From contig JAJAGP010002241.1 of NCBI GenBank assembly GCA_025084515.1, forward strand, positions 42,501 to 106,500: DNA of 64,000 nucleotides, given 5' to 3'. The notes beneath the pieces were generated by a model, which was not told the origin of the DNA, made no database searches, and was given only the letters and a program-made list of their open reading frames with translations. This DNA is from Ancistrus triradiatus (taxonomy: Eukaryota; Chordata; Actinopteri; Siluriformes; Loricariidae). Positions 21,251 to 31,511 of the stretch are shown here, in pieces. The position numbers were made by a program, and so were the translations under genes. Every line of letters begins with the position of its first letter. Position 1 is the stretch's first letter.

Positions 21251-23560
21251 TCCAAGAAGTTGAATCTGTTCATCTGGACATAGATTTTGTTGGAGAAACG
21301 TTTCGTCACTCATCTAAGTGACTTCTTCAGTCTCAGCAGTTGGAAAACTTCCCCAATCTTATATACAGTACCTTTGCATAACGACTGGTACCAGCACCAT
21401 TGCATAACAATGGGACCGGTGATCAGTTTAATATGCAGCTTGACATATCCATTAATGACAATGGCCACGTGTGCCATTCACACAGGATTGGGGAAGGGCT
21501 GCGATGGCTCCGTTGTAAGATGGTGAGAGGTGTACTCTGAGGCCCCCTCCTCGGTTCAGGGATGGACGTTCCCTTTTTACAAAAATGGCTTCTTTTACTC
21601 CGCGTTCAAACCATCGTTACTCCCTATCAGGGATCTGCACGTCTTCATCCTTGAAAGAGTGGCCTTTCTGGATTCTTTTACACTCCGCGTTCAAACAATC
21701 GTTACCCCCTATCAGGGATCCTGCACGTTCTCATCCTTGAAAGAGTGGCCACTGGCTGTAGGTGGGTGTTAAAACCGCAGTATCCCTGCCCTGATTGAGG
21801 TAGCTCTTCTAAGTTTGTGCCATCCGTTTCGCCAGTGGCTGTTTGTTTTTTCCCCGATGTACAATTCCTGGCAATCCTCCCGGCACTTAACAGCATACAC
21901 TACATTACTCTGTTTGTGCTGGGGGACCCGATCTTGGGGTGGACCAGTTTTCTGGCGTAGCGTGTTTGTTTTTTGGGGTTTGAAAGCCACTGAGACGCGG
22001 TGTTTTTGGAAAACATGCGTCTCAATTGTTCCGTTTTGTGTTCCTGCCACATATGGAATCACCACTGGTTTACGCTTAGACTGCAGTTGTTGTCTTCTCC
22101 TCTCATCGATCTGCTGGAGTTACTTATGTTTTGGGGCGTCTTACCGGCTTTGACAAAGGCCCAGTTCGGATAACCACATTTGCCCAGGGCCTGCTTAATG
22201 TGAGATTTCTCTCCATCCTTGGCCGCTGTGTCAGTGGGGATGCTGTCTGCCCTGGTGGTACAGTGTCCCTGATGACTCCTAGTTTGTGCTCCAGTGGATG
22301 ATGAGAGTCCAAACCTTAAGTGATTTGATCCGTAATGCTTTGTGGCTTACGGTAAACATCGACTTTCAATCGTCCCCCCCATCTCCAATCACAACCTCAC
22401 AATCCAAGAAGGCTAAACCTTGCAGTTCTTCACATCCTCCCTGGTGAACTTTAATGTGTTTTTTGTCCACTGAGTTGATGTGGTGGCGGTGGAAATGTGG
22501 CCTTCTTGGAGATTTAATTTTAACCCAGGTGTCATCCACAATATCTGAACCAATGGCTGGGTGGTGTTCCTGAATAGATATTAGTGCCTTCCTTTTCGAC
22601 TCCTTACCTATACTGGTTGGCCATGATAGGTTGTCCACTGAAGTTGATGTGGTCTGTGAAAGTTGGTCCCTTCTTGATTTAATTTTCAAAAAACCCAGTG
22701 GTCCATTCCACATATCTGAACCAATGGGCTGGTGGTGTTCCTGAATAGGAATTAGTGCCTTCTTTTCGACTTCTTACATATACTGGTTGGCCCATGATAG
22801 GTGAAACTGGTGAGGGAGCCCATGGCGCACCCATGTTTCTGCCTATAGTACTGCTCTCTGTATGTGAAATAGGTGGATTGAAGACACCAGCTCCAGAAGC
22901 AAACACACCTGGTCCGAGTTAAGGGTGGTCCTATTGTTCGAGAGTGGGGTCATCCTGTAGTTTCACTCGGACTACCTCTACTCCTCAGCAAACTGGAACG
23001 CACGTGAAGAGAGATGTGACATCAAACGAGACTATTGTTTCATCCGTCTCCATAATGACGTCCCTCACCTTATCCACGAAAATCCGTAGTGTTCTGGATG
23101 TGATATCCGTGCTGCCTACCAATGGGTTGAGGATCAATGCCAGAAACTTTGGCGATTTGTAGGTCACTGAGTTGATCGTACACACAATCGTGGGCCACAA
23201 TGGCACATCCTGTTTTATGTATCTTAGGTAAACCATACAGACTAGGTGTAGCCTCCCCTGGGTACAATCTGTGGGTACAGAGGCCGGTCAATAGCTTTGT
23301 CTGTTCTTCTAAGAAGCTTCAGACAATCTATCACCTTCTTCTTGTACCCACTACCAGGATCTCGTTTCAGGGGCTCATAAGTGTTAGTGGTCTCTAAGGA
23401 GGAGTCATAACTTTCTCATGATAGTCTGTCTGGTTTAACAAAGCAGTGCACTGCCTTTGTTCGCTGGAAGGATGATGATGTCATTATCATTACTGAGAGT
23501 CATGAGTGCATTCCTTCCCTCTCTGCTGATGTTAGACGGTGGTGGCTTTGCCATTGCTAA
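21251..23560 (-). pseudogene. Penelope-like RT and GIY-YIG, left copy
   Basis: Penelope-like proteins join an unusual reverse transcriptase to a GIY-YIG endonuclease. On the minus strand, in 5'-3' order, I see DNDIIILPANKGS (about 23,500), YGLPKIHKTG (about 23,230), SFDVTSLFTCVP (about 23,000, RT motif A), SPVSPI and WFRYV (motif B/C region, about 22,700-22,800), then VVYAVKCREDCQELYIGE (about 21,870-21,925, GIY-YIG). Stops and frameshifts separate these. Two local tandem duplications lie inside (about 22,475-22,780 and 21,595-21,765). Confidence 0.85.
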
Positions 23561-23564
23561 GGCA

Positions 23565-24830
23565 GGCTGAAACTTTTCATTCGCAGTTGTTCAGATATGT
23601 GGATGACGCCTGGGGGTTAAAATTAAATTCTCAGGAAGTGCCACATTTTCACCGACAAACATCAACTCAGTGGACAAACACATTAAGTTCACCAGGGGAG
23701 GATGTGAAGCACGGCAGGTTAGCCTTCTTGGATTGTGAGGTTGTGATTGGAGATGGGGGGACGATTGAAAGTCGATGTTTACGTTAAGCCAACACAATAC
23801 GGATCAATACTTAAGGTTTGACTCTCATCATCCACTGGAGCACAAACTAGGAGTCATCAGGACACTGTACCACCGGGCCAGACAGCATTCCCACTGACAC
23901 AGCGGCCAAGGATGGAGAGAAATCTCACATTAAGCAGGCCCTGGGCAAATGTGGTTATCCGAACTACTGGGCCTTTGTCAAAGCCGGTAAGACTAGAGCC
24001 CAACAGTGGCTCCAGCAGATCGATGAGAGGAGAAACAACAACTGCAGTCTAACGTAAACCCAGTGGTGATTCCAGGAATGTGGCAGGAACATTGGAACAA
24101 TTGAGACGCATGTTTTTTCAACCAAACAGACAAACCGCTTCTCAGTGGCTTTCAAACCCCAAAAAAACACGCTACGCCAGAAACTGGTCCACCCAAAAGA
24201 TCGGGTTCCCCCAGCACAAAAACAGATAAGTAATGTAGTGTATGCTGTTAAGTGCCGGGAGGATTGCCAGTGAATTGTAAATGGGGAAAGGGGGGGGAGG
24301 GGAGGCAAGGGGGGGGAAACCAAACAGCCACTGGCGAAAACGGATGGCACAACATAGAAGAGCTACCTCATCAGGGCAGGACTCTGCGGTTTACACCCAC
24401 CTACAGGCCAGTGGCCACTCTTTCAAGGATGAAGACGTGCAGATCCTTGATAGGGAGTAACGATGGTTTGAACGCGGAGTAAAAGAAGCCATTTTTGTAA
24501 AAAGGGAACGTCCATCCCTGAACCGAGGAGGGGGCCTCAGAGTACACCTCTCACCATCTTACAACGAAGCCATTGCAGCCTTTCCCCAATCCTGTGTGAA
24601 TGGCACACGTGGCCATTGTCATTAATGGATATGTCAAGCTGCATATTAAACTGATCACCGGTCCCATTGTTATGCAATGGTGCTGGTACCAGTCATTATG
24701 CAAAGTTACTGCATATAAGATTGGGGAAGTTTTTCAACTGCTGAGACTGAAGAAGTCACTTAGATGAGTGACGAAACGTTTCTCCAACAAAATCTATGTC
24801 CAGATGAACAGATTCAACTTCTTGGATTAT
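23565..24830 (+). pseudogene. Penelope-like RT C-terminus and GIY-YIG, right copy (5'-truncated)
   Basis: This copy begins at RT motif C (QLFRYVDDAWGLKLNSQEVP, 23,587 onward), continues with GRLAFLDCEVVIGDGG, and carries the endonuclease region VVYAVKCREDCQ near 24,236-24,271. A G-rich insertion (about 24,282-24,318) then replaces the YIG core. The tail includes RWFERGVKEAIFVKRERPSL. It is 5'-truncated, typical of target-primed reverse transcription. Stops are present. Confidence 0.85.
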
Positions 24831-24832
24831 TT

Positions 24833-25048
24833 TTTTAACTTTAGGATTATCATTTCTCTTCTAGCTTACTCACTCTCTGGTGCATTTGTGAGTGATTATA
24901 TTTTTATGTTTCATATTGATGTACCAATAAATATATGTTTATATCCCAATAAGCTTGTTCCCTTTGTCTCATTATCCCCACTCAGCCTCCTCAAGGGGAG
25001 CTCCTCCTGCACTTGGGTCCTCGCTTCCCTCTTCCCTGTAGCGTAACA
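24833..25048 (+). repeat. Gypsy-1 3' LTR, right part
   Basis: The LTR resumes with tttaactttaggattatc and matches 16,232-16,399 closely, ending gtagcgtaaca. It contains aataaa near 24,927. A 32-bp-scale segment (about 24,985-25,020) is absent from the 5' LTR. Confidence 0.9.
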
Positions 25049-25309
25049 GAAAGCACTGAAAATTAGAGTTCACAGGAGAGGCTCTCTGAAACTTTTATGA
25101 TCTGAAGACTGTCTTGGTGGAAGAATGGGCCAAAATCACACCTGAACAATGCATGCAACAAGTTTCTCCAGACAGAAGGCGTCTCGAAGCTGTCAATACC
25201 AACAAAGGCTTTTCTACTAAATGTTAAATAAATTTCAGTAAACGTGTTCAAATCTTTTTCCTTGTGTCATTTCATATTATTACACATATGACACATATTT
25301 TCCCCACTG
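25049..25309 (+). mobile_element. Tc1-like transposon A, right part
   Basis: This follows the gaaag duplication. It continues the Tc1 copy begun at 15,513 with the degenerate C-terminal coding end (GRMGQNHT-like) and terminal sequence. It ends tccccactg at 25,309 next to ta. The next Tc1 copy starts only 76 bp further on. Confidence 0.8.
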
Positions 25310-25385
25310 TATCATCATTACAATCTTACATATAAAGTTTCATTTGATTCCAACAACTCCAACAACTTTTTTGTCAATGAGTGTA

Positions 25386-26917
25386 CAGTGGGGCAAAAAA
25401 GTATTTAGTCAGCCACTGATTGTGCAAGTTCTCCTACTGAAAGATGAGAGAAGTCTGTAATTTTCATTATAGGTACACGTCAACTATGAAAGACAAAATG
25501 AGAAATACAAATCCAGGAAATCACATTGTAGGATTTTTAAAGAATTTAAATGTATATTAAAGTTCAACTGAATACTTTGTAACATAACCTTTGTTGGCAA
25601 TGACAGAGGTCAAAGGTTTCCTATAAGTTTTCAGCAGGTTTACACACACTGTAGCTCGTATTTTGGCCCATTCCTCCATGCAGATCTCCTCTAGAGCAGT
25701 GATGTTTTGTGGCTGTCGCTGGGCAATACGGACTTTCAACTCCCTCTACAAATTTTCTATGGGGTTGAGGTCTGGAGACTGGCTAGGACACTCCAGGACC
25801 TTAAAATGCTTTTTACGAAGCCACTCCTTTGTTGCCTTAGCAGTGTCTTCAATGCTGTCACTGATGGAAGGAGGTTTTGGCCTAAAATCTCACGATACAT
25901 GGCCCCATTAATTCTTCCCTTAAGACGGATCAGTCGTCCTGTCCCCTTTGCAGAAAAACAGCCCCAAAGCATGATGTTTCCACCCCCATGCTTCACAGTA
26001 GGTATGGTGTTCTTGGGATGCAACTCAGCATTCTTCTTCCTCCAAACACGATGAGTTGAGTTTTTACTAAAAAGTTCTATTTTGGTTTCATCTGACCACA
26101 TCATATTCTCCCAATCCTCTTCTGGATCATCCATATGCTCTCTGGCAAACTTCAGACGGGCCTGGACATGTACTGGCTTAAGCAGGGGGACACATCTGGC
26201 ACCGCAGGATCTGAGTCCCTCTCGGCGTAGTCGTTTACTGATGGACCAGCCTTTTTTACTTTGGTCCCAGCTCTCTGCCAGGTCATTCATCAGGTCCCTC
26301 CGTGTCGTTCTGGGATTTTTGCTCACCGTTCTCATGATCATTTTGACCCCACGGGATGAGATCTTGCGTGGAGCCCCAGATCGATGGAGATTATCAATGG
26401 TCTTGTATGTCTTCCATTTTCTTACAATTGCTCCCACAGTTAATTTATTCACACCAACCTGCTTGCCTTTTGTAGATTCACTCTTCCCAGCCTGGTGCAA
26501 ATCTAAAATTTTCTTCCTGGTGTCCTTTGACAGCTCTTTGGTCTTGGCCATGGTTGAGTTTGGAGTCTGACTGTTTGAGGCTGTGGACAGGTGTCTTTTT
26601 TACAGATAACGAGGTCAAACAGATGCCATCAATACAGGTAACAAGTGGAGGACAGAAGATCTTCTTAAAGAAGAAGGTACAGGTCTGTGAGAGCCAGAAA
26701 TTTTCCATGTTTGTGGGTGACCAAATACTTATTTTCCAATATGATTGACAATTACATTTTTTTAAAATCTTACAACATGACTTCCTGGATTTTGTTTTCT
26801 CATTTTGTCTCTCATAGTTGAAGTGTAAATATGAAGAAAATTACAAACCTCTGTCATCTTTCTAAATAGGAGACCTTGCACAATCAGTGGCTGACTAAAT
26901 ACTGTTTTGCCCCACTG
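25386..26917 (-). mobile_element. Near full-length Tc1-like transposon B
   Basis: The element is 1,532 bp long with termini cagtggggc and gccccactg, flanked by TA on both sides (25,384-25,385 and 26,918-26,919). Long terminal inverted repeats of about 200 bp share aagtatttagtcagccactg. Its transposase lies on the minus strand. This is the best preserved of several copies of this family in the window (5,056; 33,053; 42,412; 61,772). Confidence 0.93.
25560..26551 (-). pseudogene. Tc1 transposase, inactivated (transposon B)
   Basis: The frame opens MAKTKELSKDTRKKILDLHQ with the bipartite paired-type DNA-binding region, then WENMMWSDETKIELF (first catalytic Asp) and KHGGGNIMLWGCFSAKGTGR. After VTALK at about 25,855 a deletion removes the segment that normally holds the second Asp (the DNDPKH block) and shifts the frame. 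The rest, down to about 25,560, is recognisable only in another frame, and the ENLW segment has a stop. The protein cannot be catalytic. Confidence 0.9.
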
Positions 26918-26919
26918 TA

Positions 26920-27249
26920 TATACATACTATATAATTCAACATGTATACAAATTATTAAATAAATAATTATTGTAATATTATATTCTAATGATATTATAG
27001 CCTTTCTTCCTCAGGGCCTCCCCAACAACTCGTTTTGTCACCGGAGCTTCCCACTATTAAGGTTTGCAAAATTGTCCTGACTGTTAAGGTTTGCCCTGAA
27101 TCCGCTTCGTTTTTTCCCCTGTTGGTTATTTTCTGACACTCCCTTCCTCCCGCTCTGTTTACATCCTCGAGTGCGGTATGTGTTTGTGCTTGATCGATTG
27201 GCTCCTGTTCCCCTCGTCTCCTCCCTCCTCACATCGGTTCCACATTTCA
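26920..27249. other. Interval between Tc1-B and Gypsy-2
   Basis: The first part is AT-rich single-copy-looking DNA. From about 27,010 the GC content rises and the sequence may be the 5' end of the Gypsy-2 LTR. It has no counterpart in the 3' LTR, so I leave it unassigned. Confidence 0.4.
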
Positions 27250-27763
27250 CCTCATCAGTGCTCCAGATAAAGTCATCGATAGATCTTCGATACTTCGCCA
27301 GAATCTCCCCGCTTCTCACCCGGTAGCTGGCTCATTCACTATTCTTGTTCTTTAGCGCTAGCGCTAGTACTAGCTCTATTTTAGCTTAGCTTTAGCCTAG
27401 CCTTAGCCTGTGGCTACTTCTAGCCTCCTCGTGTTTCTCTAAGCTTACAGCTCTCATGCTGGTTTTTTTTTTTTGTCCCTAGCTCCAAAGTACTGTCGCT
27501 TACCTTTTCCTACATTATCTGAGCAGCTTAGTTTAGTCGTTCCCATCTATTTCTCTGGCTCTCAGCCAGCGTTTTTCCCCAGGATTGATTGCCAGTTCTC
27601 TCTCTCCCCATCCTCCTGTTCCAGCAGCTCCTCTGTCACCCGGTTCTCCTCTGGTTGCATCATGGTCCTCCCAGCTGGAAGCAAGCTTCACACTGCCGCT
27701 GCACTCCATTGCATCTCCTGTTCTGGTTTCGCGCAACCCTACCTCCCGGCTCCCTGGATATTG
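27250..27763 (+). repeat. Gypsy-2 5' LTR (3' end missing)
   Basis: It is colinear with 30,855-31,345, including agataaagtca, the ctagc-rich short repeats, aagcttacagctctcatgct and poly-T. Similarity ends at ccctggat; the terminal part seen in the 3' LTR is absent, as are the primer-binding site and most of gag. Confidence 0.8.
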
Positions 27764-28009
27764 GCCTTCTCCGGGGTAGAGCCTTAACGTGGGCTGAGGG
27801 CACACTCTCCCAGAGGGGTTTTGAGGACCTCTCGTACGACGACTTCGTTCATTGATTCAGTGTGATATTCGATCACCCTAGCCATGGCGAAGCGGTGTCG
27901 AGTCGCATCATCAGCCTTCAACAAGGCTGCCGCTCAACCTCCGACTACGCAGTGGAGTTCTGGTCGTTGGCTGCGGATTACGGTTGGAATGACCCCACCT
28001 TGCGGGAGG

Positions 28010-28361
28010 CATTCTGATCGGGACTGTCCGAATGCCTCAAGGACGACTTAGCGGTCCGTGATGACCCTCCTGACCTGCAAGCAATGGTAGACTTGGCCGT
28101 CTGCCTGGACCGGCGCATGCACGTGCAAAAGGCTGAAAGGGCCTCGCGTTCAGTCCAGGCATCTCTGTCTCCCCACACCAGGCTCGCTGTGGAGGATTCT
28201 CCCTGGCCGGTTTCCCCACACTCTGATTTTGCTGAAGACCCTGAGCCCATGCAGTTGGGGCACGCCCATCTAAACTCCACCAAGCACACCCGACACAAGA
28301 AGGACGGCATCTGCCTGTACTGCGGCCAGCCTGGCCATACCATCGACTTGTGCCCGGTCTG
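28010..28361 (+). pseudogene. Gypsy-2 gag C-terminus with CCHC zinc knuckle
   Basis: This gag remnant begins at about SECLKDDLAVRD and ends with CLYCGQPGHTIDLC, a textbook C-X2-C-X4-H-X4-C nucleic-acid-binding knuckle at about 28,312-28,356. The N-terminal capsid part is missing. Confidence 0.8.
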
Positions 28362-28439
28362 ACCAAAAGGGGCCGCTCATCAGTGAGTCTGGGCAACCTG
28401 ACAAGCTCAAAATCAGACCCTCCACTCATCAATAAGGGT

Positions 28440-29390
28440 CTTCTCTCCCTGCCAGTCACATTGCACTTACCGGAGGCCCCTCACATTATCCAGGCCTTTG
28501 TGGATTCGGGGGCGGAAGAGCACCTCCTCGATCTAGACCTGGCGGCCCAGTTCAGCATCAGGACGGAAGCCTTGGGGGCCCCAGCATGAACTTATGCCCT
28601 GGAAGGCAGACTCCTGGCTAACATCACCCACCGCACACAGCCCATCTCCCTCACCTAATCGGGAAACCACCGTGAGACCCTCTCGTTCGCCGTCATCCGG
28701 TCACCGCGGATGCCCTTGGTCCTCCGCCTCCCATGGCTTACCCTTCATAACCCTACCATCAACTGGAGGGAGGGCAGAGTGACAACCTGGAGTGACCACT
28801 GCCATCTGAACTGTCTCCTCTTGGCCCCCCCGGCTTCCAAGGCTTCTTCTCGTGCTTCTCAGCCCGAAGTAACCACCGACCTCTCCAGAGTGCCCAGGCA
28901 GTACCACGACTTTGTGCAGGTATTCTGCAAGGACCAGGCCAAGGCACTCCCCCCGCACACACCGTATGATTGTGCCATCAACCTGCTCCCTCCTTGCGGG
29001 TCATCTGTACCAACTTTCCTGCAATGAAACGGAGGCCATGGAGGTCTACATCGCTGATACCATGACATTCCTTGGCTTCATTATTCAGAGGGGGAGCATC
29101 AAAGCTGACCGATCCAAAGTCCGTGCTGTTGCAGAGTGGCCCAAACCTTCGGGGCGGAAGGATCTCCAATGTTTCATCGGGTTCACAAATTTCTACCGCC
29201 ATTTCATCCGGGATAACAGCAAGGTAGTGGTCCCCCTGACTCTGGTGGATGGTCGAGGCCAACCAGTCCTTCCACCCGCTCAAGAAACTGTTCACCACAA
29301 CTCCGGTTCTGGCCCACCGGACCCCAACCGGCAATTTATTGTTGAGGTCGACGCTTTCCCAGCGCGTGGCCCCGGACAACCGGCTGCAAC
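28440..29390 (+). pseudogene. Gypsy-2 protease and RT remnant lacking the catalytic core
   Basis: The protease shows AFVDSGAEEHLLDLDLA (28,495-28,545). The RT leader PHTPYDCAINLLPP (28,950-28,995) is followed after a shift by NETEAMEVYIADTM. It then jumps directly to TFLGFIIQRGSIKADRSKV at 29,065. The whole palm and fingers, including the YxDD box, are deleted. The connection CFIGFTNFYRHFIRDNSKVV follows. Confidence 0.85.
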
Positions 29391-29810
29391 CCTGTGCCTG
29401 TGCCTTCTTCCGGTGGTCCATCCAGACAATGAAGGGCTGTCCGGCGCCTCTCACCCACTGAATGGAATTATGGTGTAGGCAACCGGGACTTACTGGCAGT
29501 TAAATTAGCCCTCGAAGAGTGGAGGCATTGGCTTGAGGGTGCCAAACAGCCCTTCATTGTCTGGACGGACCACCGGAAAATCGAATACATCTGCATGGCC
29601 AAGCGCCTCAACTCCCGGCAGGCCAGCTGGGCTATGTTTTTTGGGCACTTCAACATCTCCCTGACCTACCAGCCAGGGTCCCAGAATGCGAAGCCGGATG
29701 CCCTGTCCCGCCAGTTTACCCCAGAGGGCTCCGAGGAACCCACGGACACCATCCTTCCGGACAACTGCCTTGTTGGCCACCTCACCTGGGAGGTTCAGCA
29801 GGCCGTTTAG
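29330..29810 (+). pseudogene. Gypsy-2 RNase H remnant
   Basis: FIVEVDA holds the first RNase H Asp. It is followed by a disrupted stretch with a 30-base inverted insertion (29,410-29,439), then LALEEWRHWLEGAKQPFIVW in another frame. The conserved tail FGHFNISLTYQPGSQNAKPD runs at about 29,640-29,700. Confidence 0.8.
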
Positions 29811-29864
29811 AAGGCACAGGGGGCCGAACCCGACCCCAGGGATGGACCACCCAATCAGCTATAT

Positions 29865-30931
29865 GTGCCCACCTCAGCCCGTACCCGAGGACGCCACTTC
29901 TGGTGGCCATCAATGAACTCCGACGGCCGGGAGTTCGTGGCAGCCTGTTCCACCTGCGATCGCAACAAGGCCTCTCACCAGCCCCTCGCGGGCCTCCTCC
30001 AACCTCTCCCCACACCTGGGTGCCCTTGGTCACACATCTCAGCCGACTTCATCACTGGGCTCCCCGTGTCGGATGGGAACTCTACAATCCTCACCGTCGT
30101 GGACCGATTCTCCGTCATTGCCCTACCTAAACACCCGACGGGCTCGTAGATGGCCCAAATCCTGTTAGATCAGATCGTCAAGGTCCACGGAATCCCGACA
30201 GACATCGTGTCGGACAGTGGGCTCCAGTTTGTGTCCCAGGTGTGGAGATCATTTTGCAAGGCCTCGGGGGCCACGATGAGCCTCACGTCAGGCTTTCACC
30301 CAGAATCCAACGAGCAAGCCGTGAGGGCCAACCAGGAAATTGAGGCCACTCTGCGGTGCCTAATGGCAAAGTATCCCACCAAGTGGAACTCTCTGGCCTG
30401 GGCCGAATACGCTCACAACACACTGGCCAACTCTACCACGGGCCTTTCGCCATTCAAGGCATCTTTGGGCTACCTTCCACCCCTCTTCCTGACCAAGAAC
30501 TTGATGTGGCTGTCCCGTCTGTCGCCAGCCACCACCGCCGCTGTCGGAAGACGTGAAGGGTCACCAGGGCAGCCCTCATGAAGGCCCGTGGCATCGCCCA
30601 ACGCTCTGCCAACTGTCGCCGAAGACTGGGACTGGTCATCAACCACGGCCAACGTGTCTGGCTCTCGGCACGCAACATTCCACTGCGCATCGAGTCCAGG
30701 AAGCTAGCACCTCGATACATTGGCCCTTTTACCGTCGACAATTTAATCAATCCTTTGCATGTCCGTCTAATTTTGCCTAAAAGCATGCATATTCATCCTA
30801 CCTTCCACATTTCTCAAATTAAACCTGTTGTCTCCTCTGTCCTTAGTCCTTTCACCTCATCAGTGTTCCAGATAAAGTCACTGATCAAGCTCCGATACTT
30901 CGCCAGAATCTCCCCGCGTATCCCCCTGTAA
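29865..30931 (+). pseudogene. Gypsy-2 integrase
   Basis: The first catalytic Asp is in WSHISADFITGLPVSDGN (about 30,030-30,080). A stop at 30,147-30,149 interrupts the frame. The second Asp is in DIVSDSGLQFVS. The position 35 residues on, normally Glu in the ERxN motif, reads AVRAN (codon gtg at 30,321-30,323), so the catalytic Glu is Val. A further shift near 30,560 separates the C-terminal part, which runs into the 3' LTR. No chromodomain is seen. Confidence 0.87.
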
Positions 30932-31511
30932 CTGGCTCATTCGCTCTTCTCGTTCTCTAGCATTAGCACTAGCACTAGCACTAGCTCTAGCTTAGCTTTA
31001 GCTTTAGAGCACTAGCTCTAGCCTCCTCATGTTTCTCTAAGCTTACAGCTCTCATGCTGGTTTTTTTTTTTTTTGTCCCTAGCTTCAAAGTACTGTTGCT
31101 TACATTCTCCTACATTATTTAAGCAGCTTAGTCTAGTCATTCCCATCTATTTCTCTGGCTCTCAGCCAGCGTTTATTTTCTTCACCGGGATTGATTGCCA
31201 GTTCTCTCTCCCAGTTCTGTCACCCGGTTCCCCTCTGGTTGCATCACAGTCCTCCCAGCTGGAAGCAAGCCTCACACTGCCGCCGCACTCTATGGCATCT
31301 CCTGTTCTGGTTTCATCACGCAACCTACCTCCCGGCTCCCTGGATTTGACACTCCATAGCACTCGCTGCCGGTTCACTCTCACACACACACACACATAGC
31401 TGATTATTTAATAAACACCTTTTATGTTACGTCGTGGTCTGTCACCTGTCTGTTGGTCCGAATCTCGGGTTCCATCTCTATCTAGTTTGGAATCCTAGGT
31501 CCCCGCATAAC
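30855..31511 (+). repeat. Gypsy-2 3' LTR
   Basis: This is the second copy of the direct repeat from 27,250. It extends further, with a (ca)n run near 31,380, aataaa near 31,411 and a possible end cataaca. It keeps the ctagc/ttagc-rich block at about 30,960-31,020. Confidence 0.8.

Larger units (their letters stand above)
21119..24832. mobile_element. Penelope-like element pair, head-to-head palindrome
   Basis: Two copies of one Penelope-like retroelement face away from each other. The left copy reads on the minus strand and the right on the plus strand, with their 3' ends outward. The shared outer segment includes gaaacgtttcgtcactcatc-type sequence at both edges. Arms of about 1.3-1.4 kb (21,169-22,590 and 23,570-24,908) are inverted repeats, separated by about 1 kb present only in the left copy. 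The insertion lies in the Gypsy-1 LTR, flanked by a possible short duplication ttttaac (21,112-21,118 and 24,833-24,839). Both copies are broken. Confidence 0.85.
15797..25048 (+). mobile_element. Gypsy-1: chromodomain LTR retrotransposon, degenerate, itself carrying an insertion
   Basis: This is a Ty3/Gypsy (Metaviridae-type) element. The LTRs start tgttac and the right one ends gtaaca, a 6-bp inverted terminus. The insertion is flanked by a 5-bp direct repeat, gaaag, at 15,792-15,796 and 25,049-25,053, a clean target-site duplication inside Tc1 copy A. Gene order is gag, protease, RT, RNase H, integrase, chromodomain. Several frameshifts and stops and an altered RT active site make it non-autonomous. 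No envelope gene is present. The 3' LTR is interrupted by a Penelope-like insertion at 21,119-24,832. Confidence 0.93.
27250..31511 (+). mobile_element. Gypsy-2: second LTR retrotransposon with RT core deleted
   Basis: A direct repeat of about 500 bp starts ttcacctcatcagtg (about 27,250 and 30,855) and brackets gag, protease, RNase H and integrase remnants. Gene order matches Gypsy-1, but the LTRs are unrelated. The element has lost most of gag, the polymerase core and an integrase catalytic residue. The outer ends are not certain. The 3' LTR may stop at cataaca, 31,511. Confidence 0.88.

Noticed and set aside
27473..27855. Overlapping ORFs of 60-104 codons on both strands
   Set aside because: They lie in the Gypsy-2 5' LTR, and the same ORFs recur in the 3' LTR.
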